DNA of 64,000 nt, from the NCBI GenBank assembly GCA_019828545.1, contig JACVRA010000120.1, positions 62,001-126,000 of the forward strand, given 5' to 3'. The translations under genes were made by a program, and so were the position numbers. Of this stretch, positions 1-10,974 are shown piece by piece. Each line of letters opens with the position of its first letter. Position 1 is the first letter of the stretch. The DNA is from Paracamarosporium sp. OC-R06-R3. Taxonomy: Eukaryota; Ascomycota; Dothideomycetes; Pleosporales; Didymosphaeriaceae. The notes under the pieces are model-generated. The model saw only the letters and a list, made by a program, of their open reading frames with translations. It made no database searches and was not told where the DNA came from.

Positions 1-1993
1 GCTGGGCCTGACACGTGCGATCGGAGGCAAAACAGGTCGCCCCCAAGTTTCCGTGCAAGCCCTTTAGCGACCATCAAACCGAGTCCGAGCCCTTCGCTAG
101 CGCGCGTAGTAGAGTCGTCTTCTCTTGAGAAAGGCTTGAACAGGTTCGGCAAGAAAGCGGCGGGAATCCCAGAGCCAGTGTCCTTGACATTAATGACAAT
201 GTACCGAGCGTTGACACTGAGCGAGGCTTTTAGAGTGATTGATCCGTGTTCTGTGAATTTGATGGCGTTGAGAGCCAGGCAGGAGATCATCTTGGCAAGG
301 TCTTTCTCGTCGATAACGATTGTATCTGGCACATCTGACGATACCATCCATTCGATCATCTTCGAACGCGCCTCGCCGTTGGAGCTCCGTGTCCGCACCT
401 CAATCTTCTCACCAAGCTCTGTTTCTTCCGCAATAGCAGAATCAGGTCGACCTCCGACTTTGAGTGCGTCGTTGACGACATACTGTATCACTTCACGTAT
501 GTTTGTGAATCGTAACCCTGGAGCAGTTGACTGTTCGGATGCGAACATGGGTGATAAAACGGAATCGCCATGGCAACGACTTCCGATTGCGCCATGGGAG
601 CCGTTTACCTCTACGGCTTCGACTGAATTTAATGGTTTCGAGGAGCGACCCGCGCAAGCTGCACTGCTGAGAGGCTCTTCTGAGATGGAATGGCGTACAC
701 GGCGGCGAGCGCTCCTCGCCACTCGGACCTGCCCTGACCAAGCGAGTACATCGTCTCGCTTTCGTTTGATGCCCCTGTACTGAGCAAATGGGAGTGTGTC
801 GCCTGTGATAGGGATCTCGGGCCGGCTGCTTCGGAGGAAAACGTTGGCCTGAGAAAAATCGGCATCTAAAGGTGTCGTAGGAGTTTCTGGCACTCCCATG
901 TTCATGTCGTAAGCGTGGACGACGTTGTCGGCGGCTTCGACAGCACGTCGCGAAGAGTCTGCAATGTCCAGTCAGCAACGGGCAGTATGCATTGATCACG
1001 GTTCAAAGGTTCTACTGATGCGGAGGAAGAGTTGCGGCACTGACCTTGTACGGCCTCGATGTTTGCCTTTAGCGAGTCGAGCAGCTTCCGTGTGCGGGGG
1101 TCGTGGTGCGTGTCCTCAGCAACTTCCTTGATGTTTGCCATCATCACGTCCAACATGCCCACCACACCCTGCATCGGGGTCCGCAGTTCGTGCGAAAGAC
1201 TTCGCGCATAGGGCTTCAGCGACTGCGCCATGGATACGGCCTCGTGGGGAACAACTCTTGGCTCCTTCTTCACCACCTCGGCAGACTTTGCAAAGCTCTT
1301 TCCTTCCAGGACACGCTCCAGGATGAGGTCCTCCAATCCGTGGAACAACATTTCCAGATAACCCCAGCCCAACCGCCGCTTCGACGCTCCTTCTGGGCTC
1401 CACATGACACCGAAATGCGCGAAGCACTTGCCATCGGCGAACAAGGGAATCCCAAGATAGGCCTCGCCGGGCACAACCAGCTCGTTAGGATTGTTGATGA
1501 TGAAATCGTTGAGCTTTTCCGGGATGATGAAGATCTTGTCGTGCTTCATGTATGCGCACGGGCATTGGTAAGCGTGGTACTTAAAGTTCTTCATGTGGGC
1601 GTTGTTCCCGTGGCCATCGTCGACATAGAAAGCAGCTCCCATAAGACAAGCTCCGGGCTCCCCGATGGGCGGTAGTTCGACAGCGACATCCCGGTCGTCC
1701 TCGAGAATCCGCTTCGAGACGAAGGCGTACTGCGCGCCGGAGATGCGGGCGAGACCCTCGGTGAGCAGGTGCCAGAAGGCCTCGATGTCGGCTCTGCGGA
1801 GGGTGTCCTTGAGCTTGACGAACTCTTCTGCTGCGTTACTCTCGACGGGACTGTAGTGGCGAAGCAACTCGTCGTTGAAACCGGCCTCCCCGCCGTGGAG
1901 GACCATCCCTGGCATGGGCTTTGAGAAACAGAGGGACTGGCGTTGGATTAAGTCGGGCGGCACGGTGCTAGGGTCGAGAGCCATGTCCCCCAT
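1..1993 (-). CDS. Hybrid histidine kinase, N-terminal part (cut by left edge)
   Basis: Exons complement(1045..1993) and complement(<1..958), with an 86-bp GT..AG intron. About 636 residues are visible. Residues ~60-250 look like a GAF-type sensor region. The phospho-acceptor H-box reads SLSHELRTPMQG with His near residue 268. The N-box (LNAIKFTEHG) lies near residue 547, the G1 box (DTGSGI) near 576, and the G2 box (GLGLGL) follows. These motifs define an ATP-dependent sensor kinase that autophosphorylates on His. A C-terminal receiver domain is expected for fungal hybrid kinases but lies outside the window. The spacing between H-box and N-box (~280 residues) is far above the usual ~100, so an extra linker separates the dimerisation and catalytic domains. 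The start at 1993 was chosen because the protein resemblance begins there; 1984 is an alternative. No transmembrane segment is seen, so it is probably cytosolic. Confidence 0.88.
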
Positions 1994-3930
1994 TTTGAAA
2001 GACCATTCGGGATGGTGGGCGAGAAGAGGCTCGTGTGGGCGGTGCAGGGGTGATAAGATGGAAGGCAGTTGACGCACGGTGGGGAAGCAAGGGCGATGGG
2101 TCGGACGTGTGCAGGCCGGGCGACTTGGGGGACGGGACGGGGCTGGGCTGGACGCAGGTGTGGGAGTGGGTGCAGATGAAGGATGGCGGGGGTGGAATGC
2201 AGCGTGTCGGGCTACGAGGGGATGCGAGGGATCGAAGACGATGCGGCGTTAAGAGTGGCAGCGGAGGCCGACTGGCAGCGACTGGCAGCGACTGGAGTTG
2301 CACACGCTGAGGAGGGCTGGCCGCACGATGCGCCCCGGGGCGATCTAGAACGCGCTGGACGGAGGCCTCTGCGTCGCCTGCAACCCGGGCTGCCTGGTCG
2401 CCGGGGCAGCGCCGGGCAGACAAAGGGGCGCCCATGCCGCCGGCAACGGCAGCCCGCACACACACACAACAGGCACGTAGACCCATGGACACATGGACAT
2501 GGCAGGCGTTTGCCGTGCGCGCAGCGTGTGCCCGCCTGGCAGCGAGGGCGGGCGCTGGCGATTGCGGCGGGCTGGGGCTGATGGGCGGGCCCCTTGGCGC
2601 TGACACGGGGCTGCTCAGGGCCCTCTGGTCTAGAATCGCCAGCCCATGCACCCGATCTGCACCGCGCCGCCTCTGCGCACCCAGGCCCAGAGCCCGCCGT
2701 CTCAGGCACCATGCCGCTTACAAAAGTCCCCGGTCCCATCCCCTGACGTCACCGCGTCTTGCCCTCGTCGCACTGGTGATGCTTCTTGCGCCCCGGATGC
2801 GCGCGGCCCGCATGCTCACGGCGCAGACAGGCACTCCAGCACCGTCACCTCACCTCCTGCACCTCCTGCGCAACCTGCGCGGCCTGCACCACCCCGACAG
2901 CCGCTGGCTGGCCTTCCCGTCGGTACTCCGCCGGCGCTGCCTTGGGCGAATCGCATCCCGCCGCCCGCCCGCGCTCCCGCACTCGACGCAGCGCTCCCGT
3001 CTCGTGGCTAAGCTACGTGGACGTTGGAAAGCCACTGCGCCCTTTTGCAGTTTGGCTCAAAGTAACGTTACATAGCGTCATCGTGGAGAGGCTGCTTTGT
3101 GTCTTGGTGCAAAACATCACGTTTGCATGCCGGCAATCTGCACCAGGTTCACGGATGGAGGATTTTTGGCTCCATCTGGCCAAGCCGTGCAGCTAAACGG
3201 GAACCATGCACATCGACCGCTCGTTTTGAGCTGCCCGCCGCCGATCTCCGCTCAAAACGAGCACACACCCTTCGACCAGAGTGTTCGTGACTCGTCAGCC
3301 GGGCGTGTTTTTATTTCCGTCCCCCCCAGCCGCCAAGCTCCGACAAGAGTAGAGACATGATCCGAGCTTTTAGCTTCCTCCGCTGCCACAACCTCAAAGC
3401 ACCCCAACCTCGACCAGACTTCAAGATCCAGACGAACAGAATCACGGCCAACAGATCCCGCTACCCTCTGCGATTGGGATTCCGCTTCCACTTGCTGGTA
3501 CACAGCATATCTCGGCCGAGGTCGCTCGAGCGCGTGTTGCGGCAGCCGTTCTAGACCCTTCCAGCCACAGCTTGACCGATTCATCGCCCCCATGCATGGT
3601 TCGACCACGGAAACCCATGAACCCAGAAATACTGAGACGAGAATGCTGCAGATTGTTTGCTCTTAACCATGCCGTCGAGCTATCATGGCCCCCATACCGT
3701 TTCGTCTCAATGTCGTTTTCCCGGTACTCTGGACTTGTCAAACCCAAACCATGCGGTTGATGGATTCGGGAACCCTTTGTTTCAGGCCCAGCTACATCAA
3801 GTGACCCGGCAATGCCTTGTCCAGCCTGCAGCGTACCGTACTGTAATTACGGGCTTCGTCGGACATGCATTGGTCGACCCCCTCTGCAGTATCCTATCCC
3901 CAACAGGCAGACTATACTCCCATTATCTAG
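1994..3930. other. Intergenic, no supported gene
   Basis: About 1.9 kb upstream of the histidine kinase. The part from 2030 to 3010 is strongly GC-rich. Every frame that stays open there is low-complexity and rich in Arg, Pro and Ala, with no recognisable domain, so I treat them as chance reading frames. It probably contains the histidine kinase promoter. I see no tRNA or repeat of note. Confidence 0.5.
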
Positions 3931-4176
3931 CGCTACAAGAACATTATTCTTACACCCTCGGAGAGCAGCGCACTAGTCTATGACGACACAAATGCCCAGA
4001 TCCGTTGGGAAACGCGCGCTGCCACGTTCGACCTAGGCTTGGCAACGGTCTGGACCAACGCCAATATTGATTCCCTTCGCTCTCCCCCTAGTGTTGGTCT
4101 CGATATGATAGGCCAGGTCATTCTCTGCATAGAGGCGTCCTGTAGTCTGAGCAAGACTCATGGGTTCCGCGGATAG
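3931..4176 (+). pseudogene. Coding-like fragment A, unidentified
   Basis: An open stretch of 81 codons follows a possible acceptor (TATCTAG, AG at 3929-3930) and ends at TAG 4174-4176. The amino-acid composition is protein-like (for example YDDTNAQIRWETR and SPPSVGLDMIGQVIL) rather than the Arg/Pro/Ser-rich pattern of random frames here. There is no ATG at its start and no obvious continuation in any frame. It could be an internal exon of an unmodelled gene or the remnant of a decayed one. I do not recognise the family. Confidence 0.25.
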
Positions 4177-5717
4177 GAGCAGTCTAGGCCTCCTGCAGCC
4201 CTGTGAAGGAAGAAGACGCATAACGCTTGTGCTTCGGACAAACTGTGCGTCTTAGGGCATGATCTTATTATGACCGGCCAGAGCCTGGCGGTAGATGCTG
4301 CCAGAGGAATTGGGCTTGAACTTACTTAGGGTTCTACATCTAGTCACGTTGTCGTTACAACAAGCCCAGGCAGTACTGTCAGACCACGCAGCCGCCGTGT
4401 CATTGTCAAGGCTTGGTTTCACTTCGATATATCACCGCTCCATGTCGATTTGGCCGCCTGCTTCACCATCCACGCAGGCATCCACAAGCGGCAAAACTAT
4501 ATCATCGAGGGACGATGCCATCTAGCAACGAACGACATTTGCAGCCGCCGCTGCCGTGAACTCGACCAGGCCACCATCACACCTCCCAAGGGTCTTAGCT
4601 AAATTATGAGGATGGAGGCGTCGCAAGGCCTAGACCGCTCGACACTGCCATTGTATGGATGATGTCCGTCTGCATGGCGCCCCACCAGCAGTGAGAGCAT
4701 CGTACGTTCTGTGGCGGTAGTCATGTACGCTACAGCTTGCTGGCGGATCGATCTAGGCCCAGAGACTTTCTCTGATAAACCTGGCGTAGGACGTTGCTTT
4801 TAAAGGGGTCGGGGTTGTCTGGTCGCTGTTGTTCATGCTGATGGCATGGTGATGTTGATGTTATTTGTAGAACACGTGATTTTGGTTTTGTTCCCATCTC
4901 GCTGACTTCGACAAGTCCGATGCACGTTGGCAACACTGATGTTTAGGTTTCAAGTCTCCAACTAATGATTCTTTCGACACCGTTTATACTTTTCTAGGTA
5001 TCTTCATGCAATACCGATATTCTCATGCATCATCTTGCAAAGAGCTTACAGCCTCGACGCTGTAATGGAGCGTTAGCGTGTCGCACATTCAACATGTCCT
5101 CACATCAGCATACTTAGCAGCCTCCAGTCACGACTTCAGATAACTACAACATTGGTCTTTTCGTATTCTCCAAAAGCTAAGAACTGTACATTTACGGCGG
5201 TCTTGGCCAGTGGGAAGTTCGGTCTGACACGGTTGCCTGCGATCGAGCAAGCGCGTTGTGCGCCTTGCGTCCTTATAAGCTCCTAAGATCATGTACGTCG
5301 AACCGAGCAGGACTAACCAACTTCGAATCGTTTGGAGTTGAAGACGGGGGCTTTCGAACCCAAAGGGCCGATTTTGGGCGCATGTGAGCACCTGAAACGG
5401 AATCTTCAAAGCCTTGTTCCCAGATGATTCGGAGTCCTTGTATCCTCCGCAATGTAGTTACAACATGGTACTTCATTAATGCTAGCCTTTGCAGGCCTTG
5501 CTGGCGCCATTACAGCATAGTTACTTCTCTTTGATGATCGATATTGCATTTACACCATAGCATGTAGATCACCGATGCACAACTCGTTTAGTTCTCGCAT
5601 CGTTTCCAGGAACACTGGGCTCAATGATCCGACGAACTTCTCCTTTAGCGTCTAGAGCACACGCCTTTCCTTGACAATTTACCCGGTCATCAGCGCCAAG
5701 TTACGCGCGACGGCATC

Positions 5718-5987
5718 GTGGGTTTCGTGAACCAGATCAATGTCGAAATTGTCCACTCTTTCCAGAACTACTTCTCGGGTAGCTATTACTACGGAAAGAT
5801 TGCAGCACCGCATGATGCTGCTTCTGAAGGACCCGGAGGCGTGATTACCACATCCAGCGACCCCACGATACCACAGGTCGATTATATACAAGCTTCAGCT
5901 ACCGGTGCACACGGTCCATCAACCTTTGCAGCATCTCTGCCGATCGATACTCTCGATCTCAGTCTATTTTTTGTACGTCCTATCTAA
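5718..5987 (+). pseudogene. Coding-like fragment B, unidentified
   Basis: An ATG-initiated 89-codon frame with a varied, protein-like composition (FSGSYYYGKIAAPHDAA, PGGVITTSSDPTIPQVDY). A stop (TGA) lies 20-30 codons upstream in the same frame, so there is no long N-terminal extension. The end of the frame overlaps a possible donor (GTACGT at 5973). The next fragment continues in another frame, which suggests either a spliced gene or a frameshifted remnant. Family unknown. Confidence 0.25.
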
Positions 5988-6229
5988 ACGACATCCAAAA
6001 TATCCTGCGTAATGACACGACCTGGCTCCAATACCACCCGGTTGGTACCGAACACGCGAGCAATATCTCCGTAATAAACCTCCATATGCTGTATTTAGAT
6101 GCCGAGCAAGGCGTTCTCCTCGGATATGGCGGTGAGTTGGCGGAGCCTCAGCTTCATGAACTTGAAACTGAGCAGAACATCGCCTCCCAAGCGGTGGAGG
6201 GTGATTGGGGCCTTGCCCCGCACGTGTGA
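5963..6229 (+). pseudogene. Coding-like fragment C, unidentified
   Basis: Open for 88 codons after a possible acceptor (CTCAG, AG at 5961-5962), ending at TGA 6227-6229. The text is protein-like (LNDIQNILRNDTTWLQYHP, LLGYGGELAEPQLHELE). It overlaps the end of fragment B in a different frame, so B and C cannot both be simple exons of one reading frame unless an intron removes the overlap. This favours a frameshifted remnant, but a real exon is possible. Family unknown. Confidence 0.25.
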
Positions 6230-7655
6230 AGTGTGCACAGAGACGCTCGAGAACTACATGTGCAGAATCGCTGCCTGATGTATCGAAGGCAACATGGTGT
6301 TTTGAAACGCTCGTTATAACAAATGAATGACAAATGCTTTCTTTTTAACGTCCATGTGCGCACGACACACTGTGAATTGTATCGTGAAGTATCTCTAGCA
6401 TACGTCCACTTGTCTTGCCCATGAATAAATGTACCCCGCCCGTGATTTTCTACACTCCAACGTCCTTCGACTAACCATGCCACGTACACCTACCAGGCGC
6501 ACTTTGTTGAAACCACCATTCGATCTAAGATGCTTATGGGAGGTGTTGCAAGCGAAACACCAACACCTCTACTTCACAAAGTAATCCGTTACCCCAAAAC
6601 CTACAGCACTTGACCCAGATGGTCACACTGCACACCACCCACCTTCTCCATCTCTACTCAATCATGGACCATCTAATCCTTTCCTTCCCTCTGCATCATC
6701 CATTTCTCACTCAGCCAGCACTCCCCAACACCTCGATGCCCCCAACATCCAACGCTATAACAAGACACCCTTCCGATTATCCCGTACTCACTCACTAGCA
6801 TCCTGCCTTGTTTTGCGATGTGAAGAAACCATACCGAGCCATATCCATCATGCATCGCGTGGGGCAGCACCCCGTGAAGAACAACATCTTTCTAAATAGC
6901 CGGGCAGTGCTAATTTATTTCCAGTACGGTTGAATGAGTGAAGGTCTTCAAGTTACGTTGAACAATAAAGGGAGCGAATACGTAAAATTGATTTGATCAG
7001 TTGGACACAGAGCTGGAGATGGCACAGTGATGTATATGGACACATCTGTGTCTGTGTCAACGCATGCATGAGACAAGGACGAGGAGATGTGTTGATCACG
7101 TACGATCGACACTCACATACCTATCATCCCACAAGTGGTTCTTGCTCGAGCGGGCGAATACCTGTACGTTTACTTTCTTACCGTCCCGCAGCCCACAGCC
7201 TCCCTCCGAAACCAAATCTATCTGCCAGACACAATGCTCACACCAGCTTGTTGTAGGTAAAGGTTACTGTGAGGGAAGGATGTATGGGGTCATCAGGCTT
7301 GCAAGACAAGATGTGAGTTTCTTGTACTCGTAGCAGAGAATGGCTTGTTTAACATCGTAGGTTGTGCGGGTCTGTTTTTTTTTTGTTTTGGGCTATGAGG
7401 TGTAGATATTGCATGGCGAAGGACAGTGAGGGATGCAGTAGGCGAGAGGCATGTATGCGAAGGGTTTTGGCAGCGTGATAGATTGACGGGCTTAGATCTA
7501 TCCCCTTTATGTAGTATCTACAGATACTAACATTCTAAAACATGCACTATAGCCATCTAAAAAGCCTCTTCTCATGTTCCTCAATGTTCAAACACGCAAA
7601 AGTTTGGTATTGCACCTATCCACATCTAGAGATCACCACACACCACTTGTCTGAT
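6230..7655. other. Intergenic, no supported gene
   Basis: About 1.4 kb downstream of the eIF3b gene on its 3' side. It is moderately AT-rich and contains a T-rich run near 7374-7390. Only short frames without domains are present. It presumably holds the eIF3b 3' UTR and polyadenylation signals next to 7655. Confidence 0.5.
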
Positions 7656-9976
7656 TTACTGAACGACCTCCTCGCTCTCCTCAATAATCTCCTCAACGAT
7701 CTCCTCAATCTCTTCGACCGCACCATCCTCTTCCCTAACAACCTTGCCGTTGTTCAATTCAATCTCCGCACCCTCCTCTTCGAGCATCTCCCGCATGCTC
7801 TTACGGAACTCAAGCCATTCGTTGAGCAATCTCTGGCGCTCCTCAATGACCGCCTTGTTGGCAGTGTTCTTCTTGGCTTGATCTTGCTCGTCGAAGATCT
7901 TGGAGTAGTTACGCAAGTTCTTGCGGATCTCGGATTGCTCCTCCTTAGAGAGCAGGGTCGCAGGCCGTGGGCGCCACAGGAGCTGCTTGAAGCGGTCGAT
8001 GTGCTCTTCACGGAGAAGAGTGCCTTTGAAGTCGTACATATGGTAACCGTTTTCCATCTGTGATGATATTAACGCATGATTACGTGGATGTGGTTAAGAT
8101 ATATGTACTTACGTGATGTCTAAATGCGGAGGCCACTGTGGCGACATAGCGGCCTGAGGGATCCCATTCAATGTCAGTGATGCCGTAGTGCTCGGCAGAT
8201 GCCATGAGCTGCAGGTTGGCGTTCAGCTCCTTGTCACCCTTCTCCGCTTCATCCTTGGGCTTATCGAAGCTAAGATCCCAGAAGTCAAGGTCAAATGACT
8301 GCTGCGACTGGAGTGTTGCAACGACGACAAAGCGTCCCTTGGGAGACCAGTAGATAGCGTTGCTATTCTTCTTATCGACTGTCTTGATGTGGCGGAAGTT
8401 ACCAGGAGCTCCACCCTTAAGCTTTTCGGGAGCGAAGAAAGAGACGGCAGTCTTCGGAGGGACAGCTGCGCCAGCGGGGATCTCGCCAGCGGTGATGAGC
8501 ACGAACCGGTTACCCTTGGGTTCCCAGGCAAAGTTGATGACAGTGTCTTTGAGAGAATCAACAACCTCAACTGGAACACCCTTCTCCTTGACGCGGAAGA
8601 TTTCCAGGTTGGTAGCCATAGATTTCTTCGACTTGGAGTGACGGTCGACTTTGACGCAGACGTATGCGGCTTCAGACTGCCAGTGAAGCTTGGCATCAGA
8701 AACATTGAAAAGGTTACGCGTACGGACGATCTCCTTCGAAGGAACAGACATAAGACCGACCTTTGCCGGGTTGCTGCCGAGTTCGGGGGTCCAGTAACAG
8801 AATAGCTGCTCGTAGGTCTTGACGCCCTCTCGCTTCGGTGTGGCAGGTGCCCATTCAAAATCCATAACACCCTCAATCTTGATCGACTGCTTGTCGAGGA
8901 GATTCATGCGGGGCAGCTCATATACAGATATAGATTGGCCCGGCGTCATACGCGCAACATACTTGTCATCGGCTGACCACTTGAACGTGGGCCACTGCAT
9001 CTTCTTCTTCACAGGGTTACCATCCGCGTCAGTTGATGTTGGTACGTCGAGGGTGGCGAAAGAGCGCAGAGGCTTGCCGGTCGCAATGTCCCAAATGATG
9101 TAGTTCTTGCCGTCCTCTTCCAAAGAAAGCGACGGAACCGGGTGGTTTTCGTCGACCTGGAGCGGCCGGTGTGACCAAGTAGTGACATACTTTTCGCTTG
9201 GTGAGAAATCCACGAGGTTGACACCGGGATGAGCGAATCGCTTTTGCCTACTCCAGGCCTTGCCACCCCACAGCTGCACACCTTGGGCGTGCATGGATGT
9301 GAGGTATGTTCCCTGCGGTGACCACTGTACGAACGACTCGGTCCAGTTCTCGCGATCCACAACAGGCTCCGGTCCGTCTTCCTTGTTGTTCCAGAAAACA
9401 CCGACTTTCTCATTGCGGAACATGACCATTTGGTCGCGACCCTCATTATCGCCGAGCCACGATCGCAAATGCTCCTTCTGCTGAAACGGTTCGATGTGCG
9501 GCTCGTGGTACTCTTCGTCGATGCGGCCTTCCTTTCCGAAGCGGTCAATGTCGGTAAGCTTGTTGACCTGCATAGTGTGCTTCTTATCTAGCGGGGTAAG
9601 GTGGAGCTGCTTGACGGCTGCGATGGCCTCGCTGGGCGCGTTGTACTCAACGAAGGCGTATCTGTCACCTCATCAGCTTAATCTCCAACGCGCGCACACG
9701 TGTGCAGACGCACCCCTCAGTCTTTCCATCCTCGCCAACCGGCATGTGAACGCCATCCTCCTTGACCTTTCCCACTGAGTTCAGCTTCCTCAGCACGAAC
9801 TTGACAAGTTTGGGCTTGCTGTCTTCGGGCACGACGGGTAGGCCGTCGATGACCACGAAAGCGTCCAGCCCCTCATCCAGGCGCACTTGGTATTGGTCTT
9901 CGAGATCAGTGAAATCGATTTGGGACTCGTCGAATTCTTCATCGTCCATAGGGAGGTTATCGTATCCGGTCGCCAT
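7656..9976 (-). CDS. prt1: Translation initiation factor eIF3 subunit b
   Basis: Exons complement(9714..9976), complement(8113..9661) and complement(7656..8057), giving 737 aa, the normal length for eIF3b/Prt1. An RRM lies near residues 37-125 (RNP2 [13 protein letters not shown]1 [10 protein letters not shown], which is formed across the first splice junction). It is followed by a WD40-type beta-propeller (~140-600) and a charged helical C-terminus that binds other eIF3 subunits ([20 protein letters not shown] region) with an acidic tail. The protein scaffolds the eIF3 complex on the 40S ribosome in the cytosol and helps recruit mRNA and initiator tRNA. The first intron is 52 bp. The acceptor ACAG at 9662 was chosen over the AG at 9669 because only it restores the RNP1 frame. 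The second intron is 8058..8112. Confidence 0.96.
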
Positions 9977-10317
9977 CTTGTCTGTTGCTCTGCGTGGATG
10001 GTGGGGTCGCGCGATTCTTTTCATGAGCGAAACGAAATTCAAGTGTGCCGCAGTGGCGGCGGCGCCCAATCACGTGAAATGTGGCGGTGCGCAGCCCCCA
10101 CCAACCATGACTGTTCGAGGTTTCGTACAGTGCGATGAAAGGTAGCTTTGACTCAATCGAAGAGTCATCGCCGTGTTTTAAAACCCAATGATATTGGATT
10201 AGAGAACGTATGCAGTACATGTAGCTGAGTCATTACTTTAGTAAAGGACCGTTGCGACAGTCATGTGAGTGAGAAATGAACACTTTCATGGCCAATAACC
10301 TCTGCTATCTGGTTTTT

Positions 10318-10521
10318 CTATTGACAAACATTCGGCATAGGCCTAAGTCCAAAAATAATGAGTCCATCGATAGCGGCTTCTGCGGGTGGTTCTCCATCAG
10401 AGGTCGCCTTAGTAGCCAAATCGTGAGTCTGTGCGTCATCCACCAGAGGAACAAATGCACCACATGCAAAGAAGAACACCGTGATCAATGAATAGAGCAT
10501 GCCGAACATCTGGTGCGTCAT
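10318..10521 (-). CDS. Possible small secreted or membrane protein (67 aa)
   Basis: An ATG-started frame of 67 codons with a hydrophobic N-terminus (FGMLYSLITVFFFACGAF, residues 6-23) that resembles a signal peptide or membrane anchor. A mixed acidic segment and a second mildly hydrophobic stretch follow. It lies in the ~1 kb gap between eIF3b and the ArfGAP gene. A possible acceptor (TATGTAG) just upstream means it could also be an exon of a larger transcript. There is no homologue I recognise. It may be a chance frame. Confidence 0.25.
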   Translation of the reverse strand: MTHQMFGMLYSLITVFFFACGAFVPLVDDAQTHDLATKATSDGEPPAEAAIDGLIIFGLRPMPNVCQ

Positions 10522-10974
10522 GCAAACTACATAATATCGACAACGAAAATCGAAGATAGCTGAGCATGGCCGTTCGTTCTAACTAGCAATGCCCAGCTCC
10601 CGCCTGCCATTACTCATTACATCTCTCGGTTGCGTTGTTGCCCATCCGCATACAGAGAGATAGAGGAATGATTCCGAAGAGTTGACTTACATCTCCAAAG
10701 AAAAAAAAAAGGCAACAGACAACAATGTATCGACCCAAGCAAGCAGAGACATCCACCGAACCTATTCGAAATGCTCCCGCCGAACAACCATGCCATCTGA
10801 AGGCATCTTTATCCTAAACACAGCGCTCTTAAAACGCTCAAAACACATCGACACTGTCGGTGTCTCTTCCCACACTATCAAACGCCGACTGCTCAGCCTA
10901 GTTCATGCACGGCTCATGTATGGCTCATGTATGGCCTCGTCATACCATGAAACTTGACTCATGTGGAAGCTGAC

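Noticed and set aside
2034..3196. Several overlapping long frames on both strands
   Set aside because: GC-rich, Arg/Pro/Ala-rich text without any domain; typical chance frames in GC-rich promoter DNA.
5335..5375. TTCGAA motif on the minus strand resembling a tRNA T-loop
   Set aside because: No matching cloverleaf around it.
9662..9670. Alternative acceptor at 9669 in eIF3b
   Set aside because: It breaks the reading frame; only the AG ending at 9662 yields the RNP1 motif.
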